64,000 nt of DNA, from assembly GCA_003255025.1 (NCBI GenBank), contig QANY01008646.1, positions 248,001-312,000 of the forward strand, written 5' to 3'. Each line of letters opens with the position of its first letter. Within the stretch, counting starts at the first letter, position 1. The notes under the pieces are model-generated. The model saw only the letters and a program-made list of their open reading frames with translations, made no database searches and was not told the DNA's origin. Below, piece after piece: positions 12,901 to 25,055 of the stretch. The stretch is from Datisca glomerata. Taxonomy: Eukaryota > Streptophyta > Magnoliopsida > Cucurbitales > Datiscaceae. A program made the position numbers and the translations under genes.

Positions 12901-13680
12901 TTATTTCTCCCAATCAGTATGGTTTCATCAGCGACCGTCAAATTGTTGATTGTATTATTGGTCTATCTGAATGTTTTGATATTTTGAGCAATAGTAGTCG
13001 TGGTGGTCATGCTGCTATGAAAATTGACATTCATAAAGCTTTTGATTCCATTAGTTGGAAATTTCTCTTTGAGGTTCTGATGTATTTTGGTTCCTATGTG
13101 CGTTTCATTGCATGGATTAATAATATATTTGACTCAACGAGGAACTCGATGTTTATTGATGGGTCTCCTAATGGCTTTTTCAGATGCTCGCGAGGTGTGT
13201 GACAGGGTGATCCCCTCTCCTCACTTCTTTTTTGTTTGGCTGATGACTTTTTGAGCAGAAATCTTTAAAATCTAGTAGATTCAGGTTTATTGATTTCAAT
13301 ATTTTCACCTATTGGAATGCGTGCTCCAACTCACTTTCTTTACATAGATGATGTTCTTGTTTTCTGCAAAGCTTCTTCTAAAAATCTGCAAATGATTTAG
13401 ATGCTTTGAGCCTTATGGTTCATTATCTGGTCAATGGATTAATTGGGATAAATCCTCCATTTATTTCGGTAGGGGCATCTCAGGTACCCGTATTATTGAT
13501 TTTTTGTCAATGTCTAGAATGCATAGGGGAGAAGATTCTATGACTTAGAGGTTCCTCTTTTTGTTGATGCACCTAAACGTCACTGGTTGACCCATTGAGG
13601 TGATAAAATTAAAAACAAAATAGAATCTTGGAAATGTTTAACTTTATCTATGACAGACAGATTATGTCTCATTATTCGTT
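9913..13680 (+). mobile_element. Decayed L1-like LINE, interrupted by an hAT-type element
   Basis: A plus-strand non-LTR retrotransposon remnant. If the insertion at 9,962-11,050 is removed with one copy of its flanking repeat, the frame reads through the junction for about 48 codons. An endonuclease-like WDFNSILG motif is near 11,695. Reverse transcriptase signatures follow in order: the HSLLK..GCN region (12,360), GPDGF (12,645), a NQYGFISDRQIVD-type motif (12,915), KIDIHKAFDSISW (13,020), CSRGV*QGDPLS (13,190) and YIDD (13,345). The frame then runs to SWKCLTLSMTDRLCL (13,630). Many stops and frameshifts show it is dead. The 3' end is cut by the repeat beginning near 13,674. Confidence 0.85.
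9962..11050. mobile_element. Non-autonomous hAT-type element (1.09 kb)
   Basis: The ends are inverted: GAGGTGTAC on the left and TTACACCCC on the right. Both sides are followed by runs of GGTTCGGT/ACCGAACC subterminal repeats. The 11-bp direct repeat ATCTATGATTA flanks it at 9,951-9,961 and 11,051-11,061. This is consistent with an 8-bp hAT target duplication (TCTATGAT) plus bases shared with the termini. The interior (10,400-10,850) holds a GA microsatellite and short frames without domains. It is inserted in the LINE described over 9,913-13,680. Confidence 0.8.
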
Positions 13681-14085
13681 GATCTATTGTGTACTTAGAA
13701 CCAAGGTATGGACAAATTTCCTGTTCAAAATCCTAAGGCACCGTCTATTTTTTAGTATCTTGCTCAAAGAATTTCCCTGTTCAAAACCTGAAAAATTGCC
13801 CATCTATTTTTGCACACAAGACTACAATTTTATTTTCTCTTTAAATCTGGCTGTCCATGTTTCAACCACGGGGAGCCAGGAATTAATGGTATGGGTTTTG
13901 AGAATCTCTCTATCTCTCTCTTGGCAACCACCATTCTCTTGGTTTTCTCAGTCTCTCTCTATCTTTCTCAATTGGAAAACAACCACCATTCTCTTGGTTT
14001 TCTTAGTCTCTGTTTATTCCTTTTTCTTTTCTTCATTTATGTTAACGGAATGAGGGGAATATATAATATAGGACAAAATTTGCAT
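13674..14085. repeat. Copy 1 of a 0.4-kb dispersed repeat (with 27,972-28,375)
   Basis: About 410 bp starting CTATTGTGTACTT and ending AGGACAAAATTTG. It is nearly the same, in the same orientation, as 27,972-28,375. The shared interior includes ACCACGGGGAGCCAGGAATT and a duplicated ACCACCATTCTCTTGGTTTT. It has no convincing coding capacity. Here it abuts the LINE end on the left and the MULE-like ORF on the right. Its class is unknown. Confidence 0.85.
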
Positions 14086-14195
14086 GTCAATTTTCTCTTG
14101 CAACGTGGTTGGACCCTTCCTAGTTTCTTCTTTTTTAGATGGGGACCTTTGCCTGGATGTCCTTTGTGCTTTTATATAGCATGTTTATCCTTGAT

Positions 14196-14770
14196 GAATG
14201 ATTCCCTTTTTCTTCGAATAAAATCAATTAATAAGACATTTAGGGGTATTATTAGCATATATCCTAATGTTGATGCTGATAGGATTTCAACATCTGAAAT
14301 TAATTGCATGCTAGAAGAGTTAGGAGTGATTGAGGTGAATCAATTTTATTGTCTGAATGATGGACATGAGTTGCATTATGGTCTGAACCTCATTTATGAT
14401 GATCAAGATGTCTTAGACATGATAACAAGTATACCATCTGACCGAGTAATACACATTTATGTAGAACATGATGAAGTTAAAACTGTACACGATTAGAATG
14501 TGGGAGATGCCACATGTATGGGGTCATAACTCTAGGACATGTAAGGGAGTTATTGGATACAACAACATAGTAAAGTTACCATTGAGGAGAAATGCTAAGT
14601 CAGAGGAGTATGAATTTATGAGCTTTAATGTATCAAACACACTAGAAAGTACTCAAGTATTTCTTACCAACCAAAATTTGAACGGAGGTGATTGTTTGTT
14701 CATTGCAAAATTTGAAATCCGTGATAAAAGTCAAATATTTTCTTTCGCACGGTTTGAATTCAGCTCTTGA
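14196..14770 (+). pseudogene. MULE-associated ORF remnant: PB1-like domain plus zinc knuckle
   Basis: Residues read from 14,196 (MNDSLFLRIKSINKTFRG) through DRVIHIYVEHDE resemble the PB1-like N-terminal domain found in plant Mutator-like transposases. About 25 bp later, after a one-base frameshift, comes a CX2CX4HX4C zinc knuckle (CGRC..H..SRTC) of the type at the C-terminus of such transposases. The catalytic transposase core that should lie between is absent, so this is an internally deleted remnant or a derived short protein. No splice junction was resolved. A ZnF-MULE identity is inferred from domain order. Confidence 0.6.
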
Positions 14771-14899
14771 GATTTCAATTTCTACTATTTTATTCATTCA
14801 TTTTGACTGTATAATGTTATTTGGTATAATTCTTTTAGGCCACTCAATGGGCCTGTATATGTTAGTTATGTTCTTTTGTATAATTAATTGACTTGTGGT

Positions 14900-16197
14900 T
14901 TTTACATGCAGTCAGAAGCTAGATCTGGACAAGCTTTTACATCTGAACATGGAATCTTAGTTTCTGGACATAGAGCTTCAATAACTGGAAAATGAAACCA
15001 AATATTGTTTTCCTTTATGGAATTTTCCTCTACTGGAAAATGAAACCACACTTGATATACTGAAATTTTATGCTTTTGAAATAAACTTATTGGTAGTTGT
15101 ACTAATTTTTTAGTGGACGAACACTTTATATGATTATCAGGTTCACAGTTCTATTTTTTGTGAATGAATGTATTATGTAATGGACAATTTTGTACTTTTT
15201 GGATGAGAAATGCATTGTTGGTGGGATAGATGTAGTAAAATTATATAAAATAGTACGTTACTTTCATGAAATTTAAAATGAGAAATGACAGAGCAGGGGA
15301 GAAATGGTAGAGTATAGATGATTGATGAGTTAAAATGCACTAAGTTCGAATAAATAAATTGAAAAGTAAAAAAAGTTAATAATTAAAATATCCATGTGTC
15401 TCTGACGTGGATGCCACATCATCAATGTGTGAAAAAATTACGGAGTTTAACATAATTACTAAAATGAGAATAAAATTGAAAGTTAATGAATGATTGTGTT
15501 GGATTAAACTTTTAATGGATCATTTTTATACATTTAACAAAAGATTAAAAAGTAAAAAATACAGTTAAAAAGGTCAAAAAAATAAAAAAAAATTAATAAT
15601 TAAAATTACCCATAGAATCATGATGTGGCATCCACTTATGGATAAATTGACGGAGTTTAAAGAAATGATTAAATTGAAAAAAAATTGAAAGTTTTTTTTT
15701 TCTTCAATTAAATTAAAATTTGATGGAAGAATGTAATCATATTAAAAGTTAATTAAACTATTTTGATACATTAATGGATTAAAAAGGTAATTTATTCTAG
15801 ATTGTTTTTGTCCCATCTTTATTTTATGGTTTACAAAAGCACAAAGTTGTTTGAGTTTTATAAAAATATTTAACAAATTAATGTAGATTATGAATTTTTA
15901 GTAGAATAAATTGACATATTTTTCGATTAAACAAATTGTGCCCTTATGATCAATTGTTTTCGATCCACCGTTGCTTTCATCGAAGACCTACTACATCAAC
16001 CCTCAGAGTGTGGCTCTTCTTCTTCCTCTTCTCCCTACTCTTTTGTCACACATTTTTTCTCCTCCTCTTCATTCCTCGTCTTCCTTCTTCATCTTTGGCT
16101 TATTCTTCTTTCTGTTCTCTCTCCTCCTCTTCTTCCTCTTATTCTTTCATCTTTCTCTCTTACAGAAGCCTTTCTATTTTTGGAAGGCTTCTTCTTA
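14900..16197. other. AT-rich intergenic DNA, no supported gene
   Basis: A degenerate pair of related blocks (15,330-15,500 and 15,540-15,690) shares GATGTGGCATCCA/GACGGAGTTTAA-like phrases, suggesting an old duplicated repeat. A pyrimidine-rich tract runs over 15,990-16,180 and produces spurious Leu/Ser/Phe-rich frames. Confidence 0.4.
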
Positions 16198-17543
16198 GGG
16201 TTATTTGGATAAATATACTCTTTCTATTTTCCTTAAAGATTTTTATACCCATTTTTTAAAATAAAGAATTTTATAGCTCTGGCTCACCAACTTCACATCA
16301 CCACTTGTCTTATGCCTCTTCTCTCATCATTTCTTTTTCTTTTTCAATGTACATGTCAAATCAATTTAATAATATTTTATTCTTATTCTTCTTTATTTTT
16401 CAAACAAGCTTTTTCTTTTACTTGAAGTGTTCAAGTAGTATTTTGTGACTACTTGAACTATTCAAGTAATTATTTTTTTGTTAGTAAACACTCATACACC
16501 AGACGACTACTTGAAGAGTTTAAATAATTATTTTATGACAACTTGAACCCTTCAAGTAATAGTTTATGACAACTTGAAGAGTTCAAGTAATTATATTTTA
16601 TTATTATTCTTCTTCTTTATTTTTCAATGAAGTTTTTTCTCCTACTTGAATGATTCAAGTAGTTTTAAACTACTTGAACGCTTCAAGTAATTATTTTTTA
16701 TTACTCAATACTCATACATCAGACGACTACTTGAAGGGTTCAAGTAGTTATTTTATGACTACTTGAACCCTTCAAGTAGTTGTTTATGACAACTTGAAAG
16801 GTTCAAGTAGTTATATTTTATTCTTCTTACTCTTCTTTATTTTTCAACGAACTTTTTCTTCTACTTGAAGGGTTCAAGTAGTAAAAAAATTACTACTTGA
16901 TCCCTTCAAGTAGTGACGAGCTTACTAGATAATAAATTTCAAGAGAAAAAAACTACTTGAAGGGTTCAAGTAGAATAAAAATACTATTTGAACCTTGCAA
17001 ATAGTGACGAGCTTAATGGACAATAAATTTCAAGAAAAAAACTACTCGAAGGGTTCAAGTAGTATAAAATTACTACGTGATCCTTTCAAGTAATTATTTA
17101 TTTTGACTTCTAGAATAAAAAAAATATTACTTGAAGGGTTCAAAAAATAGGAGAATGAGATTTAAAGTGCGTCTCATTAAAGAAGAATAAGAAAATCAAT
17201 GGGTCTCGCTAAAGAAGTAAAATGGGTCTCGCTGAAAAAGAAGAAGAATGAGTCATATTCTCACTGAAGAATCATAGAGTCAACTGAATAATAACAACAA
17301 TAATAAGAATAAGAACAAGAAAATGCAGAAGAATAATAAATATGAGCTTTGTTGAATAAAATAGAAGAAGAAAAAAAATAAGAAAATGAAGAAGAAAAAG
17401 AGATGAATAGATTGATTTAATTGTGCATCAGGAATGTAAAAAAAATTGATAAGATTATTAATATCTAATGAAATTGTGTGAATCCTAGGATATAGAAATC
17501 TGATTTTTTTCAAAATAAGAATACATTTATTAATCCAAAATAA
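16198..17543. mobile_element. Non-autonomous MULE-like element with palindrome array
   Basis: The left end (GGGTTATTTGGATAAATATA at 16,198, then GATTTTTATACCC) is closely related to the sequence at 59,055. A degenerate inverted counterpart appears at about 17,485-17,543 (GGATATAGAAATCT...ATTTATTAATCCAAAATAA), giving terminal inverted repeats of roughly 55 bp. The interior is dominated by the palindrome array of 16,421-17,140. No transposase is present. I could not find a clean target-site duplication, and assignment to MULEs rests on long terminal repeats starting GGG and on the related copy carrying DUF1985. Confidence 0.55.
16421..17140. repeat. Array of about 17 palindromes, CTACTTGAA-n3-TTCAAGTAG
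   Basis: About 17 copies of a near-perfect 21-bp palindrome, arms CTACTTGAA and TTCAAGTAG, with 3-base centres that are mostly GGG or CCC and often alternate between neighbours. There is higher-order order too: CTTTATTTTTCAA recurs at 16,391, 16,615 and 16,835 (about 220-bp period), and a GACGAGCTTA..AATAAATTTCAAG linker recurs at about 16,915 and 17,005 (about 90 bp). The density and symmetry fit clustered protein-binding sites or subterminal transposon repeats. Confidence 0.9.
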
Positions 17544-17689
17544 AAAGGATATATAATTCTAAATAACTCATTCTTGTTGAGAGAAGTATTTCAAAATTCA
17601 TTGACAGAAAAATGACATGGCTTGTTGAGTCTCCGTACTATATTTTAAACATTGACTCAAATATCCTTAACTTTCTCGACGATAAAATA

Positions 17690-18775
17690 ACGTCATTTGA
17701 TAATACCCAACACCCATAAAGCCCACCGGCGTCAGGGTCCTTCTCTGAGTTTCAGTAGCTCATCCTCTCTCGGACTCTTACCACTTACAAACCTAGAAAC
17801 GCCATTCATATCGCTCTCTCTTTCTATTTCTCTGTCGCAAACACTCTCAGTTGGTAATTTCTCTCTTTCTCGCCTAAGAAAACTCCCAAATTTCGCGCTA
17901 ATCTCTCTCCAGACACTTTTAGGTTTTGTTCCCTTTTTATCTTTAAAACATGATTCTCATCTCTGATTATATAAGGTTTCACTAAGTGTTGAATGTATTT
18001 AATAAAACTAATTGGTGTGTAATCGACTGAGGTATGAGTTTAGCTAAGATCTCTCTATTTGGTTGATTTTTCTCGGTTGAGTCGATTTTTGTGTGATTTG
18101 TTATTGATGCAGATCGAATCGAACTTGACAATTGAATTGGATAGTCTACATACAGTTGATTGAATTTGGTCTGGTTGTCGTTCAATTCAGCAAGCAACTA
18201 CATTAACTTTGCCAAAGATCACTAGTTCATCAATCATGCGTCCGAATTTGTAAAATGAATGTTCAGTATTGCTTCTTTCTTTTAGTATATCTAGTTTTAA
18301 GTCTTTATTGTTTCCACAGTATTGTGCATTTTAGCTTACAAAATTGGCGGTCAATAATTTTAAGGATGATGATGGTGATGGTTGAAAATATTTGAGATTT
18401 TAATATGATTCTTGAATTACTTGTACTTGTAGTATGTTTTTATGACATAATAATGAACGTATTATGTTCTTTTATAATTCAACTTTCGATTAGTGTGATG
18501 TATGATGTGATTGGCGGAACTGATTTCCTGGTGAACAGAAGGGGAGAAAGGAAACTAAACCGACAAGCTATCAGCGACATACAATCAAGTAATTGTGGCC
18601 TCGAGGTGTGTTATTTGAGACATGTCGAATTTCAAGTATTTACTTGGCCAATCTAGATTTGGATTTTCATATTCTCACGGTTTCTTATGGAGGTTGGGAA
18701 TCTTCTCTCCATTCCACTAATTTGTCATACTCAATTCCAAATCTGAATCTGAATCCATCTTGACGTTATAATTGA
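17690..18775 (+). other. Possible 5' leader or promoter region, no confirmed gene
   Basis: A CT-rich, relatively GC-rich stretch (17,715-17,900) resembles a plant 5' UTR with a possible donor (CAGTTG then GTAATT at about 17,850). No coding exon follows before the copia LTR at 18,776. Because the CMC2 first-exon copy starts just beyond that element, this could be the displaced original leader of that gene, but nothing in the sequence proves the link. Confidence 0.25.
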
Positions 18776-20642
18776 TGTCAGGATCGATCGATTTTAAAAT
18801 TAAAAAAAATTATATTAGAATCACAAATAGTTGGTGGACGGAATATAAAATTTGTTTGATTTAATTTATTTAATCATATTAAATAATTTAAAATCAATTT
18901 TAGTTTAATCATACATATACGATATTAAAACGAATAGATTAAGGAAAAATATTTTTTCACATTTACTCTGTATCGGATGATTTCTGAATTGGTAGAACTC
19001 TCTTGAGCGTTCTTCGTGTTCTCCAAGCTTTAAGATCAAAATCATGAACTTGATCTTCCACGAATAATTTCTGAATTAGTCCGCCAACGACCACCCATTA
19101 ATTTTAAAATTATATCTCAGAAAAATTTTACGTAAGAATTTGACTGCGGGCTCTCAAAACGATTGAAGAAGAAAAATCAACTATTCCCTTCTTCAGATTA
19201 ATTTCGGCGCAACTGTAGTGAGAGGAGAAAACGTTTTTCTCTTTTTTGTGTTGATAACAATAACTGTATCATATACACATTATCTCTTTGCAATCAAATT
19301 ACTATTAGATATTTATTAAAAGGTGATTTTTGGTATTTACAAATATATCCATATATTATAAAATTTCTGAAAATTCCTCTAATTATCTATTATTGCCGAA
19401 AATTACATAATCTCCTAGAGTTTTAGTTGTATCGAAATTCATCAATCCAATTGATAAATATAATTTATCATTATCAATTAATTAATTTATTTATTTTAAA
19501 CAACTAATTATCTAATTAGAAAATAATAAATAATTAATTCAATACAATAATACAATTAACTAACTTAAGTGATATCACCTAACACATATATGTTGATCCA
19601 ATTTAATTCGTTTTTCTATTCCTGTTCTCTGAGTTATTTCTGAGATCGAATGGACCCACATAAACAAAGTGAATCTATCTCCATAATTCCTGACTTATTT
19701 AATCCTGAAATTGTACGAATTTATTAGAGGTTCGATGCCGAATCAACTCTCGATTCATGCGCGCTACATTTTCTGTTGGTGTAAATAAACTCTATTTATT
19801 TTCATGGTCCACATAATATTTTAACATAATACCCATCATAAATAGCAGTAACAAGAGCTAAATGTAAAATTACTATTTTAGCTCTCTTATTATTATTTCA
19901 TTCACTCATTTATTGACTGTGAATAAGAAAGATATTATAGTGAATTGTCTCGTATAATTCACAAGTCTTATTCAATGACTCATTTCATCGAATATTTTGC
20001 CAAGTTAATTTATAAACACACCCATCAATAATCATAAAATGATATTATTGCTTTCACAATCTAACCATGAATTTTCATATTTGTGAATCACGTAACTCCT
20101 ACTTAATTAATTTAAAATCCCAACAGTCGAGGTATTGCCCGTCAATTCAAACTTACTCATTTGACATATGTAACTAACCAAGTCAAGTTATGTATTCACC
20201 TCAGGATTAAGGTAATTATGAAAACACTCTTAAAGTGTAACAATTAGATTTAGAGCTACGTAAACGGTTTTGGGCTCTAAACTAATTTGTTACCGGTCTA
20301 TTCAGCATGTCCATAACATGTCTAGGTTAGCTATTTGAGTCCCCACTCTTATGCCCTAAGACTGACATCAACGGTTCAACCTAACAGTCATAATCAGATT
20401 CGATTGTCGAGTCGACCAATATCATTCTAAACTATTTTAGAAGAGTTCGTCTGGAGACGCTTCTGTCTTCACTCTTCTTTCATTGACAATAGTTTCAAGA
20501 CTTGAGTAATTTATAAACACGCTTTAATTTAAAATAAAATTTTCAATTTATTCATAAAAAAATTCAATAATACAAATGTCTGAGAAATAACTAAATACAA
20601 ATAAATAGTTATTACGCGCTACTTTATGGACATATTTAAACA
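18776..20642 (-). repeat. Copia element B, left LTR (3' LTR in element orientation)
   Basis: The plus strand reads TGTCAGGATCGATCG at 18,776 to TTTAAACA at 20,642. In element orientation it starts TGTTTAAATATGTCC, next to a purine-rich tract (CCAAGTGGGAAAT) that acts as the polypurine tract. It aligns along most of its length with 25,056-26,690 and is about 1.87 kb long. Confidence 0.85.
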
Positions 20643-23600
20643 ATTTCCCACTTGGACTAAAGTAGGCGTGTATAATCTGTAAAAGCCAAGCCCTCTAGAT
20701 GACCATAAAAAACTTTACTGCTTAAAGTCTTTGTGAATGCATCTGTCAGGTTATTAACCATCAAAATATGTGTAACCACAACATCTCCACACTAACAATC
20801 TCTCTAATTAGATGATACTTACGTTCTATGTGTTTGAATATCTTATGGCTTCTAGATTCTTTAGAATTCGCTACATCCCCAATGTTATCACAATAAAATG
20901 TCATGGGTTTGTCAGCGTCTGGAATAACTTTCAGAGTCTTCAAGAACTCCTAAGCCATACAGCCTCTTTTGCAGCTTCACAATCTGCCACATATTCATCT
21001 TCCATGGTAGAATCAACAATGCAAGATTTTTTGATATTTCTATATACAACTGCTCCACATTCAAGATGAATACCGATCCTGAAGTGGACCTCCTAGAGTC
21101 CTTATCAACTTGAAAATCAGAATCTGTATACCTTGTCTATTCAAGTCACTACATGAAAACACAAGCATGTAATTCCTTGTTCTCCTAAGATATTTAAGGA
21201 TATGCTTGACGTTATTCCAATGCTCAATTTCAGGATTAGATTGGAAACGACTTATTACGCCTATGACATAGAAAATATCAGGTCTAGTGTAAAGTATCAC
21301 GTACATGAGGCTTTCTTCCCTTTAGGTATCATTCTCATATCATCCTCTTCTTGAGGAGTCTTGGGAGACTGCTTCTTGGAGAGACTGACTCCATGTCTAA
21401 AGGGAAGAAATCCCTTCTTGAAGTTTTGCATGCTGAAGCGATTAACACCTTATCAGTATAAGATGCTTGAGAAAGTTTCAATTGCCTATTCTTCCGATCT
21501 CGAAAGTTCTGAATACATAAGACAAATACAGCTTCTCCAAGATCCTTCATGTCATATTACTTTGCAAGCTAAAACTTGCCATTAGATAATTTGTCTACAT
21601 CATTTCCAATGAGTAGAATATCACCTAGGTACAAGACTAGAAAAAACACATTCCATTCGTGTATCAACTTATACACATAAAGTTCGTCCACCAACTATTC
21701 AAAACCATAGTTCTTAACAGTTTTGTCGAATCTAAAATTTCACTGCTGTGACGCTTGCTTAAGTCAATAAATGGACTTCTACAGTTCACAAACTTTTCCC
21801 TCTTTACCTTTCTCCATGAACCCATCTGGTTGAGCCATATAAGTGAGCTCTTCATGACTTCCATTCAGAAATGCATTATTGACGTCCATTTGCCAGATTT
21901 TATAATCAAGGGTAGTAGCAATGGACAAAAGGATTCGAATGGATTTAAACATGGTTACTGGTGAGAAGGTATTCTCGTACTCTATACCTTCCTTTTGGGT
22001 GTAGCCCTTGGCTACTATCCTAGCTTTGAATGTCTCTACATTCTCATCCGTACCTCTTTTCTTCTTATAGATCTATTTGCATCTTATTGGTTTTACCCCT
22101 TTAGGAGGATCTACAAGTTTCGAGATTGAGTTCGAGTACATCGGATGTACCTCAACGTTCGTGGCTTCCTGCCAAAAGTTTGCTTCAAAACCAGTCATGG
22201 CCTCCGAGTAAGAGATTGGTTCATCTAGGTCCTTGTCTGAGATAGTTTTCAAAGCTCCTCAATAGGACATGTACCTTTCAGGTTGTCTCACAACTTTTCC
22301 ACTACGTTGAGGCTCCATAATCTCTGGCCCCTATCGTGGTTCTTCCATTATTTAATCAGAAACAATTTCTGATTGGGGAGTCGGTGTCCTCTCACTCAAT
22401 AATTCCTCTAGCACAACTGTGCTTCTCGGCTATACACTTTTAATATAATCTTCTTCGAGAAAATGAGCATTTGTGCTTCTCGGCTAATGAATGTTTTCTT
22501 GTCAATCATATTATCGAAGATATACCCCTTCGTTCCCACAGGATATCCTATAAACATGCACAATTCTGAACGATTGGCTAACTTGCCTGTATTCGGTCTT
22601 AGAAAATGTGCTGGGAAACCCCATATTCTAAAATGGTGAACGGACGAATTTCGCCCATACCATTTTTCATATGGTGTACTAGGCATCGTCTTTTATGGAA
22701 CTTGGTTCAGAATATATGCCGCTGTTAGTAAGGCATATCCCTAGAACGAATCTGGGAGGGATGGGTAACTCATAATGGATCTAACTATATCCAACAGAGT
22801 TCAATTCTTTCATTTTGACATACCATTTTGCTGTGGCGTACCAGATGTTGTAAGATAAAAAAGAATACATTCTTCCTTAAAAAAGTTTTCGAACTCTCTT
22901 AGCATGTACTCTCCATTACGATCAGATCGTAGTGTTTTGATTTATTTTTCCAATTGCTTTTCAACCAAGGCCTTATATTCTTTGAACTTTTCAAAGGTTT
23001 CAGACTTTTGATGTATTAGATAAACATGACCAAAACGTGAGTAATCGTTAGTGAATGTTACAAAGTATTCATAACCTCTTATTGCTTGGATATTCAATGG
23101 CTCACATACATCATTATGTATGAATTCAAGGCATTAAGTAGCTCTTTTACCTTTTAATGAAAATGTCTCTTGGTCATTTCGTCTTCTATATAGGATTTAC
23201 AAGTGGGTAGTGAACCCACACTTGAAGATTGCAAATGACCATCTTTCAGAAGTCTTTTAATCTTGCGAGGCTAATATGTCCATGACGTAAGTGCCACAGA
23301 TAGGTTAGATCAGTTGAGTCATAGTTCAACATTTTACTATCCCCATGTGAATCAATATTCACTTCAATGTCACAAATCATTGGTGCTACAGGTTTTATGT
23401 GATACAAATTATTAATCATTCGTGCAATAGTAATTAAGCATTCATTTATAAAAATACAAACATCTTTATCAATGAATTTTAGATCAAATCCTTGCTCAAT
23501 TAACACACCAATAGAAATCAAAATTTTCCCAAACTCGGGACATAATAAACATCACGTAAAATAAATAAATGTTTCTCAAAACATAATTTAAAAAGTCTCT

Positions 23601-24122
23601 CCAATGCGGCCGATACTAATGTTTCATTCCCCCAGCAGAAGCTGAACTCGTTCTTATCAAGCTTTCTGATTTTCCTGAACCCCTGCAGGGAGCAACATAT
23701 ATGGTTAGTAGTTGTATAATCTACAATTCAAGAAAAGTAGAGTCAACTACATATCAGGCCTCCATAACCATTACTATACCTTTAGATCTTAACCATTTGA
23801 GATACTCTAGGCAGTTGCGTTTTCAATGACCAGCAGCTCTACAGTGATGATACTTGTCTTTCGACTTATCTACTTTCCCGGTGCTCTTGCCTTTGGCAGC
23901 TCTCGACTTCTACTTCTTCACTTTCATTGGATCCCTTATTTGTTTCTTCTTAGAGCTAGAGGTGGAAGACATACTTTCAGTAAAGTTAGACTCTCCAAAT
24001 TTCCTCTTGCCCTTCAGAAATAGGGTATCAGCAGCTTGCAGCTCCTTCATGAGCTTAGGAAGTGAGTAGTTCAGCTTATTTGTTGAATAATTAAGCTTGA
24101 AGTTCTCAAATGTACTAGGCAT
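20643..24122 (-). pseudogene. Copia element B gag-pol, degenerate
   Basis: Minus-strand remnants occur in Ty1/copia order. A gag-like segment at 24,122-23,910 (MPSTFENFKLNY) is followed by a decayed zinc knuckle near 23,830. The integrase HHCC region (LRHGHISLARLKDF, 23,280) precedes an integrase core spread over 23,130-22,690, ending in LNQVP..TMPSTPYEKWYGR. Reverse transcriptase segments lie between 22,000 and 21,335. After YVILYTRPDIFYVIGVISRF (21,300) comes RNase H, with YCDNIGDVANSKESRSHK near 20,880. All frames are broken, so the element cannot be autonomous. The closest relative in the window is copia C (61,429 onward). Confidence 0.9.
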
Positions 24123-25040
24123 ATTCCTAATCTATATGACATGTTATATGATGATGCGCGATTAAAATTAAATCATACATTTAAATTTGACCTCCATCTA
24201 AGCTCATTTTTAATTACAACCCATAAAAGAAAATAAATAAATTATAAATTAATTTATGAACTAGACTCCATGGCGTTTGCAATTTGTTCATTCGTCTCCA
24301 TCTTGTTCATCCATTTTGTAACATTTTACAAAATATTAGTCCCATTTTTAAATATAATTTTCAATTTAAAAATTTTAATTTTTCAACATATTTTTACTTT
24401 GATAAACATATTACCAAGTAAATAGTAAATTGATTTATTTTTAAAATAATTTTAAAAAAATTTACAATTATACAAGTGTTGATAAATTTAGCAAATTAAA
24501 TAAGGGACTAAAATTGATTTTGAAATCATATTTCAAAATTTGAATTTCAAAAATCCTAGATTTTCTAAAACCACGGGTTTCTAAAACTTGTAGGTTTCCT
24601 AGTCTGATTAGGTCTCTAGGACAACACATGGCAGCAACGGCGAGCGGCGACCAGCAGTGAACAGTACCATCGGTGAACCGTATCAGCAAAAACAGTACCA
24701 CTGGTGGATAGTAGCGCTTCCCCGTGTCTTCTCGATAGATGTCCGGCGACTTCTCGACGGCGGTTAAGTGATTTTTGGCGATGATTTCGAGGCGACAATG
24801 AATTTACAACGAATCTAAAATTTACAGAAATTGTAATAATTAATTAAATAAATTCATATGCCTCAAATTCGGCATAGAGTACATCAATTCTAAATAAAAA
24901 ATGCCTAGAGTCAATAGTTCGGGATCCAATCACAAAATATATTCAAAATGATTTCGAATCTACCATACAAATATATGCTAATATCCATAAAATTCACGAT
25001 ACGTTCGTTTAATTTATCTATATGCATAATCTTAAACATA
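24123..25040 (-). other. Copia B leader / lost gag N-terminus
   Basis: Between the gag remnant and the primer-binding site I cannot read a gag N-terminus. A GC-rich island at about 24,600-24,800 (GGCAGCAACGGCGAGCGGCGAC) stands out from its AT-rich surroundings and may be leader sequence or a small insertion. Confidence 0.35.
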
Positions 25041-25055
25041 CGCTTTGATACCAAT
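25041..25055 (-). promoter_or_regulatory. Copia B primer-binding site (tRNA-Met)
   Basis: The complement reads ATTGGTATCAAAGCG directly inside the right LTR. It matches the initiator-Met tRNA complement used by most copia elements (TGGTATCAGAGC) with one change. It fixes element B as transcribed from right to left. Confidence 0.85.

Noticed and set aside
15936..16259. Overlapping plus-strand frames of 75-107 residues
   Set aside because: They are Leu/Ser/Phe-rich products of a CT-rich low-complexity tract and all three frames are open at once.
16421..17140. CRISPR-like array of regularly repeated palindromes
   Set aside because: Spacers are irregular and AT-rich, the setting is plant genomic DNA, and the block has transposon-like ends. 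There are no cas genes.
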